From contig CALVEH010000006.1 in assembly GCA_944326545.1 (NCBI GenBank), positions 62,001 through 126,000 of the forward strand: a DNA stretch of 64,000 nucleotides. The letters run 5' to 3'. A program made the translations under genes and the position numbers. This DNA comes from Candidatus Gastranaerophilales bacterium (GTDB taxonomy: Bacteria; Cyanobacteriota; Vampirovibrionia; Gastranaerophilales; Gastranaerophilaceae). This document shows, piece after piece, positions 54,614-62,942 of the stretch; position 1 is the stretch's first letter, and the number at the start of each line of letters is the position of its first letter. The notes beneath the pieces were generated by a model, which searched no databases, had not been told where the DNA came from, and saw only the letters and a list, made by a program, of their open reading frames with translations.

Positions 54614-55585
54614 ATGGGCATGGCAGCATCACAGGCTAGGTATTTAGGTATAACAGCCAGAAAAATAAACGTTGAGTACGAAGGACAACAAGTTAACCAA
54701 CAAAGAACAGCGTTAGCTAACGAAAGCGCAGGCTTATTTAGAAGACTTTTAGAATTAACAGTACCAACACCACCGGCTCAAACGGAATACTATACTGATG
54801 TTTATCAATATAGTGATCCAATGGCTTCTGACGGTAAAGTTACTTTATCTTCTATAACAGAAAACGATGGTTCTGATCCTAAAACATATACTGTAATAAC
54901 TAAGTACAAAGAAGATGTACCTCAATACGGAGTTTCTTCTGATCAGTCAGTTTATGTTCAAAGCTCTGCTGAAAGCAATAAAATCTATTTAAGCAATGGT
55001 AATAGTTATCAGCTTTCAAATTCAATTACAAACCTTCCAGAATCATTAAGAAAAGAATTTGATTCTAAAACATCTTATACAAACGATGCTGATGACCAGT
55101 ATTATATGTTTACTAATACAGCAACTAAAACAACATTCTATATCAACGCAACCAAGACTGGTTTTGATATAACTAAACAAGGTAGCCAGAATGTTGATTT
55201 ACTAACTGTTACAACAGTTGAACAAGAAAAATCTAAAACTATTAGCAATGCAACTATGGGTACATCTTCATCAGGTTTGTATAACTCAATTAGTTGGACT
55301 GATGAAAATGGTAATACTGTATCATATGATCTTTCTTCAGCTCAAGAGTATGACGAACAAGCTTATAATGAAGCAATGGATCAATACAACGTTGATAAAG
55401 CAAATTACGAAAAAGAAGTTGCTGATATCAACGCTAAAACAGAAGAGCTGCAAGAAACAGACAGAACTCTTGAATTAAGACTAAAACAACTTGATACTGA
55501 GCAAGAAGCATTGCAAACAGAACTTGATTCAGTTAAGAAAGTTATTGATAAAAACGTTGAAAATGTATTTAAAACATTTCAATAA
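54614..55585 (+). CDS. Second long member of the MGMAASQ family
   Basis: 323 residues. The first 50 residues match the protein at 53369 at nearly every position (ITARKINVEYEGQQVNQQRT; variation in the Leu/Arg cluster that follows). The middle (about 55-250) is a different Thr/Ser/Asn-rich beta region. The last 75 residues align closely again: NYEKEVADINAKTEELQE and LDTEQEALQTELDSVKKVI, ending DKNVENVFKTFQ. This is a duplicate in which the centre has diverged. GGAG precedes the ATG by 11 bases. It leads into the glycine-rich gene, 29 bases downstream. Confidence 0.75.
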   Translation: MGMAASQARYLGITARKINVEYEGQQVNQQRTALANESAGLFRRLLELTVPTPPAQTEYYTDVYQYSDPMASDGKVTLSSITENDGSDPKTYTVITKYKEDVPQYGVSSDQSVYVQSSAESNKIYLSNGNSYQLSNSITNLPESLRKEFDSKTSYTNDADDQYYMFTNTATKTTFYINATKTGFDITKQGSQNVDLLTVTTVEQEKSKTISNATMGTSSSGLYNSISWTDENGNTVSYDLSSAQEYDEQAYNEAMDQYNVDKANYEKEVADINAKTEELQETDRTLELRLKQLDTEQEALQTELDSVKKVIDKNVENVFKTFQ

Positions 55586-55614
55586 TTAGATAAGTAGAAA
55601 TATGTGAGGCCAAA

Positions 55615-56442
55615 ATGTCTTATAAAAACGATGGATATCTTGTAATAGCAAATAAATTTGGTAAAGCCAGCTCTGATGCTAAAGCACAACTTTTTGAAAC
55701 TTATGATAAATTGAGAGATTTAACCGTAAGTGGTTCAGCATTAGATGGTGCAGGTTTTGGTACCGCAGGCAGCTTCTTATGGCAAATTGCAAGATTAATT
55801 TCACCAAGTGCTTTTATGCCTATAATGGGTGGTAACACTATGATGAATATCCCAGGTACATCTTATTGGTCTCCAATTAGCGGTGGTAACGCTATTTTAG
55901 ATAGCGGTAGTGCAGCTTTTGGTATCACAGGTTTAGGTAACTACCCCGGTTTTCCTAGCGGTGCGGCTCCAGTTGCTTGGGGATTTGGTATGGACACAAG
56001 TTACTCCGACGGTTCAATTACTGGTGGTGCATCAGGGTTATATTCAGCGAGCAGTATTGGAGGTTCAGTTGGTCTTAACGCTGCTGCATACGGTGCAGGG
56101 GTAGCCTCAGGCTTTGGAGTTCCTGGTACTAGTTGGGTATTACCTGCCGCAGGTATAGTTTCAGGTTTTGCAGGTGTAGTTCAAGCTATGGCACCTTATA
56201 TGGGTGGTTTTGGTCTTGGTGCAACAGTTCTTGGTAACTTATTACAAGGTACTTCTTCTGCTGGGTTAGCAGCATATCAAAACATATCTGGCAGCATACT
56301 ATCTAACGCTGACACTATTTTGTCTAACAAAGTAAGAAACATTGAAACGGTTGTAAAAATGCTTGATACCCAAGGTGATATTGTTAAGAAAATGCTTAAA
56401 GATTCTATCGAGGGTGATAGCAAACAAGTACAAAATATGTAA
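55615..56442 (+). CDS. Glycine-rich hydrophobic protein in the MGMAASQ cluster
   Basis: 275 residues, family not recognised. A short helical N-terminus (DAKAQLFETYDKLRDLT) precedes a long Gly/Ser/Ala-rich section with alternating hydrophobic residues (about 45-225; e.g. GGNAILDSGSAAFGITGLG). Hydrophobic Ala/Gly helices (AAGIVSGFAGVVQAMAPYMG) follow, and a helical C-terminus (VRNIETVVKMLDTQGDIVKKML) ends the protein. No signal peptide. The pattern of hydrophobic middle and helical ends recalls secretion-system translocators or tip proteins, in layout only. GAGG lies upstream. Co-transcribed with the second long paralog. Confidence 0.65.
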   Translation: MSYKNDGYLVIANKFGKASSDAKAQLFETYDKLRDLTVSGSALDGAGFGTAGSFLWQIARLISPSAFMPIMGGNTMMNIPGTSYWSPISGGNAILDSGSAAFGITGLGNYPGFPSGAAPVAWGFGMDTSYSDGSITGGASGLYSASSIGGSVGLNAAAYGAGVASGFGVPGTSWVLPAAGIVSGFAGVVQAMAPYMGGFGLGATVLGNLLQGTSSAGLAAYQNISGSILSNADTILSNKVRNIETVVKMLDTQGDIVKKMLKDSIEGDSKQVQNM

Positions 56443-56455
56443 ATTTAGGGATTGT

Positions 56456-56680
56456 ATGACAGATAGAACTTATATTAGAACCATAAATGAATTTGTTTTT
56501 GATAAGACAATTATATTTTCCATAATAAAGAAAATTGTTAATTTTTATTACAATATATTCAGCTTTCATCCGAATATATTTAAGAAAAAAGAAAAAATGT
56601 CGATTAATATAACAGAGCACAAAAACTGCTTAGCTATGTTAAAAGCTGCGGTTGACAGTAATATAAACCTTACTTATTAA
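56456..56680 (+). CDS. Small basic helical protein
   Basis: 74 residues from the ATG at 56456, with AGGGA 4-5 bases before it. One moderately hydrophobic, aromatic-rich stretch (IIFSIIKKIVNFYYNIFSF) is followed by a basic run (FKKKEKM) and a polar end. It follows the glycine-rich gene by 13 bases. Coding status rests on the ribosome site and position; no family seen. Confidence 0.5.
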   Translation: MTDRTYIRTINEFVFDKTIIFSIIKKIVNFYYNIFSFHPNIFKKKEKMSINITEHKNCLAMLKAAVDSNINLTY

Positions 56681-56769
56681 GAAATATTACAAAAATTTTT
56701 CTACGAGGCAATATTATTGTGTGTTTAGTTTTTATTGTTATGTAGGTCCAAGTGGACAAGGAGTCAACA

Positions 56770-57042
56770 TTGTTTCAAGATGCTTTAATGACAAACTTGC
56801 AAAAAATAGTTAACTTCTTTGGTTACTTGATGTCTTATTTAAAAAGACATAATCCGCTGCAAATCTTTTTGGCACAGATTACTACAATGGTGAAGGACTA
56901 CTTGACTATGAACAGAAAACTGAAAATGGCCAAGTACAGAGTAAATTATCAAATGTATAAATTGAACCAAATGGAACAGTTGATTGCCGAAAACAATGAG
57001 CACGTTTTCTTGAGAGGAAATAAGCTCAATCTTCAAAGATAA
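56770..57042 (+). CDS. Small amphipathic helical protein (TTG start)
   Basis: 90 residues from TTG at 56770, where AAGGAG lies exactly 6 bases upstream. A GTG at 56752 would add 6 residues and overlap that site. The product has hydrophobic helices (LQKIVNFFGYLMSYL; IFLAQITTMVKDYL) and then basic helices (RKLKMAKYRVNYQMYKLNQMEQLI). It lies 24 bases before the short MGMAxSQ member, so they form one unit. It could be a chaperone-like partner. Unknown family. Confidence 0.6.
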   Translation: MFQDALMTNLQKIVNFFGYLMSYLKRHNPLQIFLAQITTMVKDYLTMNRKLKMAKYRVNYQMYKLNQMEQLIAENNEHVFLRGNKLNLQR

Positions 57043-57066
57043 AAACTAGACAAGGGTGGTCCTATT

Positions 57067-57390
57067 ATGGGCATGGCGACATCACAACTAAGATTAATGT
57101 ATTTGAATGCTTACAGGCTTGATCTGGAGTATAAAATACAGTTGATAACTGAGGCAAAGATGAATTTGTCAAAGACTTGTACTGACCTTATTAACGTTGG
57201 TACAGACTTAGATTCTGATGACCCTATGGTTAAAAAACTCGAGGCTCGTAAAGAACGTTTGAATGTAATGGAAAAGAAACTCGATATGCAAATGCAGCAA
57301 TATCAGAACAAATTAAAGATGATTGATACAGAATACTCATCTTGTGAATCTATGCTACAAAAGAATATCGAGCGATCTTTCAAATACTAG
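57067..57390 (+). CDS. Short member of the MGMAASQ family
   Basis: 107 residues: MGMATSQLRLMYLNAYRLDLEYK at the start (split: MGMATSQLRLM and LDLEYK), then a turn at SDDPMVKKLE, and a coiled coil ending CESMLQKNIERSFKY. It is the family's helices without the variable middle and aligns well with the protein at 27253. GGTGG precedes the ATG. The product is all-helical, about needle- or ESAT-6-sized. No signal peptide. It ends 9 bases before the convergent htrA-type gene. Confidence 0.7.
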   Translation: MGMATSQLRLMYLNAYRLDLEYKIQLITEAKMNLSKTCTDLINVGTDLDSDDPMVKKLEARKERLNVMEKKLDMQMQQYQNKLKMIDTEYSSCESMLQKNIERSFKY

Positions 57391-57399
57391 TTTCAATGA

Positions 57400-58107
57400 T
57401 TAGTTGTCAGATTTTGACAGTTTTGAATTAGACATTGCTAGTTTAATGAAGTTTTTTGCTTCATTAATTGGTACTGCAAATCCAATTCCAATATTTGATA
57501 TATTATTGTCAGGATTGTAAATTGATTGGCTTATTCCGATGACTTCGCCATGGATATTTATGATTGGTCCTCCAGAATTACCCGGGTTAATTGCTGCATC
57601 TGTCTGTATTTTATTCTTTGTATAATCAATTCTTGACACGATGCCCGTTGTAAGAGTATTGCTGAAGCCAAAAGGATTACCGATAGCAAGTACTTTTTGA
57701 CCAACTTTAACCTTTTCTGAATCGCCAAGCTCAATTGTTGGCAACAATTTTTTAGCATCAATCTTTATGATAGCAAGGTCATTATCCTTTCCCATAACAG
57801 AAACAATATTGCCTTTAAAAACTTCTCCAGTAGAAATTGTAACCTGCACGGACGGTGCTCCAGTAATTACGTGAGAGCTAGTTAGAATATAGCCTTTTGG
57901 GTCGATAATACAACCGGTACCTGTTGATAATCCATCTTTTAAGTCTGCTTCAATCAAAACAATAGCAGGAGACATTTTTTCATAGATAGCTGTGATAGTA
58001 GTATCTTCATCGTATCTGTTTGAATCTAGAATGCCACAGTATCCTACATTAACATTGAAACCAACAAAAGTACCTATTAAAGCAAAAATCACAATAAATT
58101 TACGCAT
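57400..58107 (-). CDS. HtrA/DegP-type serine protease without PDZ domain
   Basis: 235 residues of the trypsin-like S1C family with the triad His79 (LTSSHV), Asp110 (KDNDLAIIKI) and Ser178 (NPGNSGGP). A hydrophobic signal (RKFIVIFALIGTFVGF) leads to GYCGIL, so it is secreted or membrane bound. No PDZ domain follows; DegP and DegS have at least one, so this is a minimal form. GGAGAGGG precedes the ATG. It faces the short MGMAxSQ gene and could act on extracytoplasmic proteins of that set, an inference from proximity only. Confidence 0.9.
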   Translation of the reverse strand: MRKFIVIFALIGTFVGFNVNVGYCGILDSNRYDEDTTITAIYEKMSPAIVLIEADLKDGLSTGTGCIIDPKGYILTSSHVITGAPSVQVTISTGEVFKGNIVSVMGKDNDLAIIKIDAKKLLPTIELGDSEKVKVGQKVLAIGNPFGFSNTLTTGIVSRIDYTKNKIQTDAAINPGNSGGPIINIHGEVIGISQSIYNPDNNISNIGIGFAVPINEAKNFIKLAMSNSKLSKSDN

Positions 58108-58271
58108 AATTTTCCCTCTCCTCTAAAAAAGATTTCATTTATGAAAAAATTATGAATTTAGATTTTGCTTGTAATAACAGTTCACAGGCCTTGTTTTATG
58201 GCAATTAAATTAAATATTATAATTTGGTCTATGATTAAAAAGCTTAATATAATGTTTTAATTATAAAAATT

Positions 58272-59702
58272 ATGAACTATAATCTTGTTATGCTAGTCAA
58301 AGAAAAGAACTCATTTACACAATTTGATAACAATATCATTTCTCAAATAGAAAGTATCGTTGGAAAAAAGAATATAATTAGTGATGAAGAAGGTGTATAT
58401 GCATATTCTTTTGATTGCGCACATATTCCTTTTGATAAAAAATATCCAAGAATAGTTGTTTTTCCAGAAAACACTTTACAAGTTAGCGAGATATTAAAAT
58501 TAGCTAATAAGTATAAGATACCTATTATAGAACGTGGTGCAGGTTCAAATCATGCAGGTGGATGTGCACCTGTAAAAGGCGGTATAATACTACATTTTTC
58601 TAAAATGAATAAAATTTTAGAAATAAATAATGAAGATTTAACTTGCAAAGTTCAACCAGGGGTTGTAGTTGGAGACTTGCAAAAGGCTGTAAAAGATATA
58701 GGTCTTTTCTTTCCTCCTGATCCTTCAAACTTAGCAGTATCAACAATTGGCGGTGGAATTGCACTATCATCTGGAGGGCCAAGAGCATTTAAATACGGGA
58801 CATTCAAAGATTATGTACTTGATTTGGAAGTAGTACTTGCTGATGGTTCAATAATAAGAACTGGGTCACAAACGGTAAAAAATGTGACAGGGTTAAATCT
58901 GACACAATTAATTGTTGGCTCGGAAGGAACTTTGGCTGTCGTTACAGAAGCAACGTTAAGGTTAATACCTGCACCAGAGACTACTAATGTTATGTTGGCA
59001 TATTTTGATAGTATTTCTGAGGCAGTAGACTCTGTTAGTGCGATTATAAACAACCATATGACACCTTCTGTTATAGACCTGATTGACAAAAAGACAGTAC
59101 AAACAATAGAAAATTTCTATCCGACAGGTCTTATATGTGACAAGGAAGCTGTTCTTCTTATTGAAATTGACGGTGATGTGTCATCAGTTAGGTTGCAACA
59201 AGATAAAATTGCAACTTTGTGTCGTGAATATGGAGCCAAACATATCGATTGCGCTAATGATGAAAAGCACAGACAAAAAATATGGACAGCAAGACGCTCT
59301 GCGTTTGGAGCTTGTGCTCAATTGGCTCCAAATGTAATTACAGAAGATGTAGTTGTACCTCGTTCGAAAATTGCAGAACTTTCAAAAGGTATTTTACAAA
59401 TAAGCGAAAAATACAATTTAATAACAATGGTTATGGGGCATATTGGTGACGGCAATATTCATCCTAATTTTGCATTAGATTTAAGAGATCCTAATCAAAA
59501 ACAAAATTTTGAGCTTGCTAAAGCAGAACTTTTTAGACTTGCTGTGTCTCTTGGCGGCACTTTATCAGGTGAACATGGCATTGGCTGTCAAAAAGCTAAT
59601 TTTTTGCCTTTGGCATTAGATAAAACAACATTAAATCTAATGATACAAATCAAAAAGGTTTTTGATCCAAATTATATTTTGAATCCTGAAAAAATGTTGT
59701 AA
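58272..59702 (+). CDS. glcD: FAD-linked oxidase, GlcD/D-lactate dehydrogenase-like
   Basis: 476 residues. FAD-binding type 4 domain with IIERGAGSNHAGGCAPVKGGI and VGSEGTLAVVTEATLRL. The C-terminal substrate domain has MGHIGDGNIHPNF (metal-binding His) and SGEHGIGCQK. This family oxidises glycolate, D-lactate or related 2-hydroxy acids and passes electrons to a quinone or EtfAB; EtfAB is encoded at 41-43 kb. No iron-sulfur partner subunit is next to it. The start lacks a ribosome site; ATG at 58272 and 58290 are both possible. Confidence 0.88.
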   Translation: MNYNLVMLVKEKNSFTQFDNNIISQIESIVGKKNIISDEEGVYAYSFDCAHIPFDKKYPRIVVFPENTLQVSEILKLANKYKIPIIERGAGSNHAGGCAPVKGGIILHFSKMNKILEINNEDLTCKVQPGVVVGDLQKAVKDIGLFFPPDPSNLAVSTIGGGIALSSGGPRAFKYGTFKDYVLDLEVVLADGSIIRTGSQTVKNVTGLNLTQLIVGSEGTLAVVTEATLRLIPAPETTNVMLAYFDSISEAVDSVSAIINNHMTPSVIDLIDKKTVQTIENFYPTGLICDKEAVLLIEIDGDVSSVRLQQDKIATLCREYGAKHIDCANDEKHRQKIWTARRSAFGACAQLAPNVITEDVVVPRSKIAELSKGILQISEKYNLITMVMGHIGDGNIHPNFALDLRDPNQKQNFELAKAELFRLAVSLGGTLSGEHGIGCQKANFLPLALDKTTLNLMIQIKKVFDPNYILNPEKML

Positions 59703-59736
59703 TATATTATTATCAATATTTAATGAGGAGATTATA

Positions 59737-60051
59737 GTGAGAAATTGTGTAATTTATTGTACAGTTCCAAATGAATTTAACGCTAATCTTATTGCAACAA
59801 CATTGGTAGAGGATAACTTGGCAGCTTGTGTTAATATCGTTCCTTCAATTACGTCGGTGTACAGATGGGAAGGAATTACACAAACAGAAAGTGAGTTAAT
59901 GCTAATTATAAAAACCCAAGAAGACAGATTTAAAGATGTTGAAGCTAAAATAAAAGAGCTGCACGAAAACTCTTTGCCAGAAATTATTGCATTACCAATT
60001 GTAATGGGAAGCGATGACTATCAAAATTGGATAGTCAAAGGTACGTCATGA
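59737..60051 (+). CDS. cutA: Divalent cation tolerance protein CutA
   Basis: 104 residues starting with GTG (GAGGAG 6 bases before). The CutA signatures are present: VIYCTVPNEFNANLIATTLVE, LAACVNIVPSITSVYRWEG and LPEIIALPIV. A trimeric PII-like protein linked to copper and divalent metal tolerance in E. coli; its role is poorly defined. It overlaps the next gene (ATGA). Confidence 0.94.
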   Translation: MRNCVIYCTVPNEFNANLIATTLVEDNLAACVNIVPSITSVYRWEGITQTESELMLIIKTQEDRFKDVEAKIKELHENSLPEIIALPIVMGSDDYQNWIVKGTS

Positions 60052-60884
60052 TTGATGTAGATATAAAACCAAAAGACAATTTAGAAGAAATTTTTAATAA
60101 CATGGTAGAGTTTGTGCGAACCCTTGGAGTAAAGGTTAATACAAACACTAAAGCGCGTGGTCATCAAGGATTTTTCTTAAAAGATAGAATAGATATATGT
60201 AAAGATATTATTCCTGAAAGAAAGATTGAAGTACTAATACACGAATTTACACATTATATTCACGCAAAAATTGACTCTAATATAGCAAAAAGTGGCGGTG
60301 ATTTAGAAAAATTATTTCCAAAATCAGACGTAAAGCGTTTATCTGATGAACTGTTTGCTGTCACAATGTACTTTGATAAAAACAAGGGGTATAAGCTTCT
60401 TAAATCTAAAAGAGTCGAGATACTTGATGAAATTAAGGATATATCAAACACAATAAAAAATACTTACCCTGAATTTAAACGTTCAGAACCATTTACCAAA
60501 ATTGAAAAAATTATCAAAAAAACTGATGCCAAATATTTGCTAAAATACGACAGAGTAAAAATCAAAACGGCATTTATAGGTAAACTTAAATATTACTCTA
60601 TAGATACACTAGATAGCGATTTTCCTCAATTTGACTCAAATACCAAGAGTTATTTGCTGCTAAAATCTAAACAACGTACACTTAGAAGAATTTCCTCAAG
60701 AATAACAAGAATTACAAACTATTATAAAAGGCCTACAGAGCTATTTGCGCGTTTTGTAGAGGCACTTTTTATAGATACAAACAAAGTTAGTGAAATTGCT
60801 CCATATACATACCTTGTTTTTTGCAAGGAATTATCTGAAAACAGATTTTTAGAATTAGCTGATTTTATTAATAAGTTTTTTTAA
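60048..60884 (+). CDS. HExxH-containing protein (zinc metallopeptidase-like)
   Basis: 278 residues from the ATG at 60048, which overlaps the cutA stop. EVLIHEFTHYIHAK has the zinc motif HEFTH at 65-69. A conserved-looking PTELFARFVEALF near 240 could supply the third ligand (Glu), as in gluzincins. The remainder is helical and Lys-rich, and there is no signal peptide, so it is cytoplasmic. No known peptidase family was recognised. The substrate is unknown. Confidence 0.65.
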   Translation: MIDVDIKPKDNLEEIFNNMVEFVRTLGVKVNTNTKARGHQGFFLKDRIDICKDIIPERKIEVLIHEFTHYIHAKIDSNIAKSGGDLEKLFPKSDVKRLSDELFAVTMYFDKNKGYKLLKSKRVEILDEIKDISNTIKNTYPEFKRSEPFTKIEKIIKKTDAKYLLKYDRVKIKTAFIGKLKYYSIDTLDSDFPQFDSNTKSYLLLKSKQRTLRRISSRITRITNYYKRPTELFARFVEALFIDTNKVSEIAPYTYLVFCKELSENRFLELADFINKFF

Positions 60885-60898
60885 ATTAAAAATTAGAG

Positions 60899-60904
60899 TA
60901 TAAT
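60899..60904 (+). promoter_or_regulatory. -10 element giving a leaderless mlaD mRNA
   Basis: TATAAT, 7 bases before the ATG at 60912; no Shine-Dalgarno. The gap to the previous gene is 27 bases. Confidence 0.4.
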
Positions 60905-60911
60905 TGTAGCT

Positions 60912-61523
60912 ATGAAAAAACACCTACTATGGATACTAGAATTATTAATATGGGGATTATTAATATTTTCTGCTATATTTGTGAGCCTTTATATTTACAA
61001 CTACAATGTTAGGGCTAAACATACGTATTATGTTTTCTTTAACGATGTTGACGGAATAATAAAAGGTTCACCGGTCAAAATACAAGGTTTTCAGGTAGGT
61101 TATGTATCTGACATATCAATTGTGGATGAGGATGTATTTATAACATTTATCATTACAGATAAAGACTTTGTCATGCCACAAAATTTGACAGCAACTGTCG
61201 AATTTACAGGTATGGGAGGTTCTAAATCACTTGAACTTTCTGTACCAGAATCAGGTTCAAATACAAAAAATTACATAAAGCCTGTTGAACCAAAAAGACT
61301 TCAGGATTTTTATGTTTATCAAACTCAAATTGCCCAAAACATAGTAAGTATGACAACAGACTTTATGAATATAATGACACCTAAAAACACAAATACAGTC
61401 GTCAATTTCATTAAAGATCCAATGATTTTAGAACAAATTCACAATATTCTTGATATCGTACAAACAAAAGAAACAAACATGATAAACAATCGGAGTAAAG
61501 ATGAAAAACATAATGTCAAATAA
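60912..61523 (+). CDS. mlaD: MCE-family lipid-transport protein (MlaD-like)
   Basis: 203 residues: one N-terminal transmembrane helix (about 7-28) and a single MCE domain (about 35-115, GIIKGSPVKIQGFQVGYVSDI and FTGMGGSKSLEL). A helical C-terminus of about 85 residues follows. MlaD forms a periplasmic hexamer that carries phospholipids between membranes, usually with MlaE and MlaF; these are not in the window. Its presence supports an outer membrane. It overlaps upp by 23 bases. Confidence 0.88.
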   Translation: MKKHLLWILELLIWGLLIFSAIFVSLYIYNYNVRAKHTYYVFFNDVDGIIKGSPVKIQGFQVGYVSDISIVDEDVFITFIITDKDFVMPQNLTATVEFTGMGGSKSLELSVPESGSNTKNYIKPVEPKRLQDFYVYQTQIAQNIVSMTTDFMNIMTPKNTNTVVNFIKDPMILEQIHNILDIVQTKETNMINNRSKDEKHNVK

Positions 61524-62169
61524 TGTTATTGTTGTAAATCACCCTCTTTGTGAGCATAACCTTGCTGTTATAAGAGATAAAAATATAAATTCTGACGGTT
61601 TCAAAAATTCTATGAGACGTTTGGCTACAATTTTGATCCTTGAAGCAACAAAAGATTTGCCACTAAAAAAATATAACATTGAAACCCCAATAAAAGAATG
61701 TACTGTAAATAAGGTTGATGATGACTATAAAATAATATTTGCACCAATTTTAAGAGCAGGTCTTGCTATATCTGATGTCGCAAGTGCGATAGTACCTGAT
61801 GCCAGCATACAACACGTCGGTATGTACAGAGACGAGACAACACTTGAACCTGTATGGTATTACGACAAGACTCCTGTATATTATGAAAATCCAGAAAAAA
61901 TAAAGGTATTTATTCTTGATCCAATGATTGCAACGGGTAACTCAAGTCATGCAGCAATATCTTTATTTTTAAAAAAGGGCATATTAATAGAAAATATGGT
62001 ATTTGTTTCTATTTTAAGTTGCCCTGAAGGCTTAAGCCTATTAACCAAGGATTTCCCTGATTTAAAAATAATTACAGCAAAAATTGACGAATGCTTAAAT
62101 GAAAGAGGATACATTGTCCCAGGTTTAGGTGATGCAGGTGATAGATTGTTTAATACATTTGAGAAATAA
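61501..62169 (+). CDS. upp: Uracil phosphoribosyltransferase
   Basis: 222 residues, GGAG 5 bases before the ATG. NHPLCEHNLAVIRDK, APILRAGLAISD, and the PRPP motif LDPMIATGNSSHAAI are present; the C-terminal GYIVPGLGDAGDR is the uracil-binding signature. It salvages uracil to UMP. It starts inside the end of the mlaD gene, so coupling is likely. Confidence 0.97.
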   Translation: MKNIMSNNVIVVNHPLCEHNLAVIRDKNINSDGFKNSMRRLATILILEATKDLPLKKYNIETPIKECTVNKVDDDYKIIFAPILRAGLAISDVASAIVPDASIQHVGMYRDETTLEPVWYYDKTPVYYENPEKIKVFILDPMIATGNSSHAAISLFLKKGILIENMVFVSILSCPEGLSLLTKDFPDLKIITAKIDECLNERGYIVPGLGDAGDRLFNTFEK

Positions 62170-62174
62170 ATAAC

Positions 62175-62927
62175 ATGTTTAAGTTTGAAACCATTAATAA
62201 CAAAAAAATTTTAAAATCTGATTTGTTAACTAAGGCAAATGGCTTTTTTACAACAAGAGAAAGTGTTATTACACAAAGAGATTTACCTGAATTAGAGGCA
62301 ATATGTTCACAAAATAGAGAGCTTATTGCTAGATATTTAAAAATTAAGCCAGAGCAATTAATAAGCCCTGTTCAAACTCATTCTGCTAATATTGCTGTTG
62401 CAAAAGAAGGACAGATATACCCGGACACAGATGCATTAGTTATTATTGATACAAATATTGCAATTGCCTTAAATTTTGCTGATTGTACCCCTGTTATTTT
62501 ATATGATTCTTATAATAACATTGGGGCTATTTCTCATGCAGGTTGGAGAGGTACAGCAGCTGGCATAGTGCCAAAGACTATTGAATTTATGAATAAACAT
62601 TATTCAACTGAACCTAAAAATATAACAGCTATAATAGGACCGGCAATATCAATGGATAATTATCAGGTTGGTGATGATGTATTTATACAAATAAAATCAA
62701 GCTTAAAACAAGAATATAATGACTTTTACAGATTTGATAAAATTGCAAACAAATACAATGTTGATTTAAAGACTGTTAATTTACATCAGCTTGAAGAATT
62801 AGGCGTATCGAGAATTGACAAGTGCGATTATTGTACTTATGATTCGATTGATGTATTCTTTTCATACAGACGTGAAAACGGAAAAACAGCACGCCATAGT
62901 GCTATTTTAAAACTAATTGAACAATAA
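62175..62927 (+). CDS. pgeF: PgeF/YfiH-family multicopper-like protein
   Basis: 250 residues. The metal-site motifs are VQTHSANIAVA, ALNFADCTPVILYD and HAGWRGTAAGIV (two His and one Cys). The family was first called polyphenol oxidase/laccase domain. PgeF in E. coli clears mis-incorporated L-Ser in peptidoglycan, while mammalian FAMIN relatives act on purine nucleosides. Which applies here is not known. It lies 5 bases after upp. Confidence 0.9.
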   Translation: MFKFETINNKKILKSDLLTKANGFFTTRESVITQRDLPELEAICSQNRELIARYLKIKPEQLISPVQTHSANIAVAKEGQIYPDTDALVIIDTNIAIALNFADCTPVILYDSYNNIGAISHAGWRGTAAGIVPKTIEFMNKHYSTEPKNITAIIGPAISMDNYQVGDDVFIQIKSSLKQEYNDFYRFDKIANKYNVDLKTVNLHQLEELGVSRIDKCDYCTYDSIDVFFSYRRENGKTARHSAILKLIEQ

Positions 62928-62942
62928 GGGGAGTTTTATACA

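Noticed and set aside
53369-55585. Calling the long paralogs flagellin (fliC)
   Set aside because: The N-terminus lacks the flagellin pattern (INTN...SALNAQRNL) and the C-terminus lacks its conserved end. Only the overall layout is similar.
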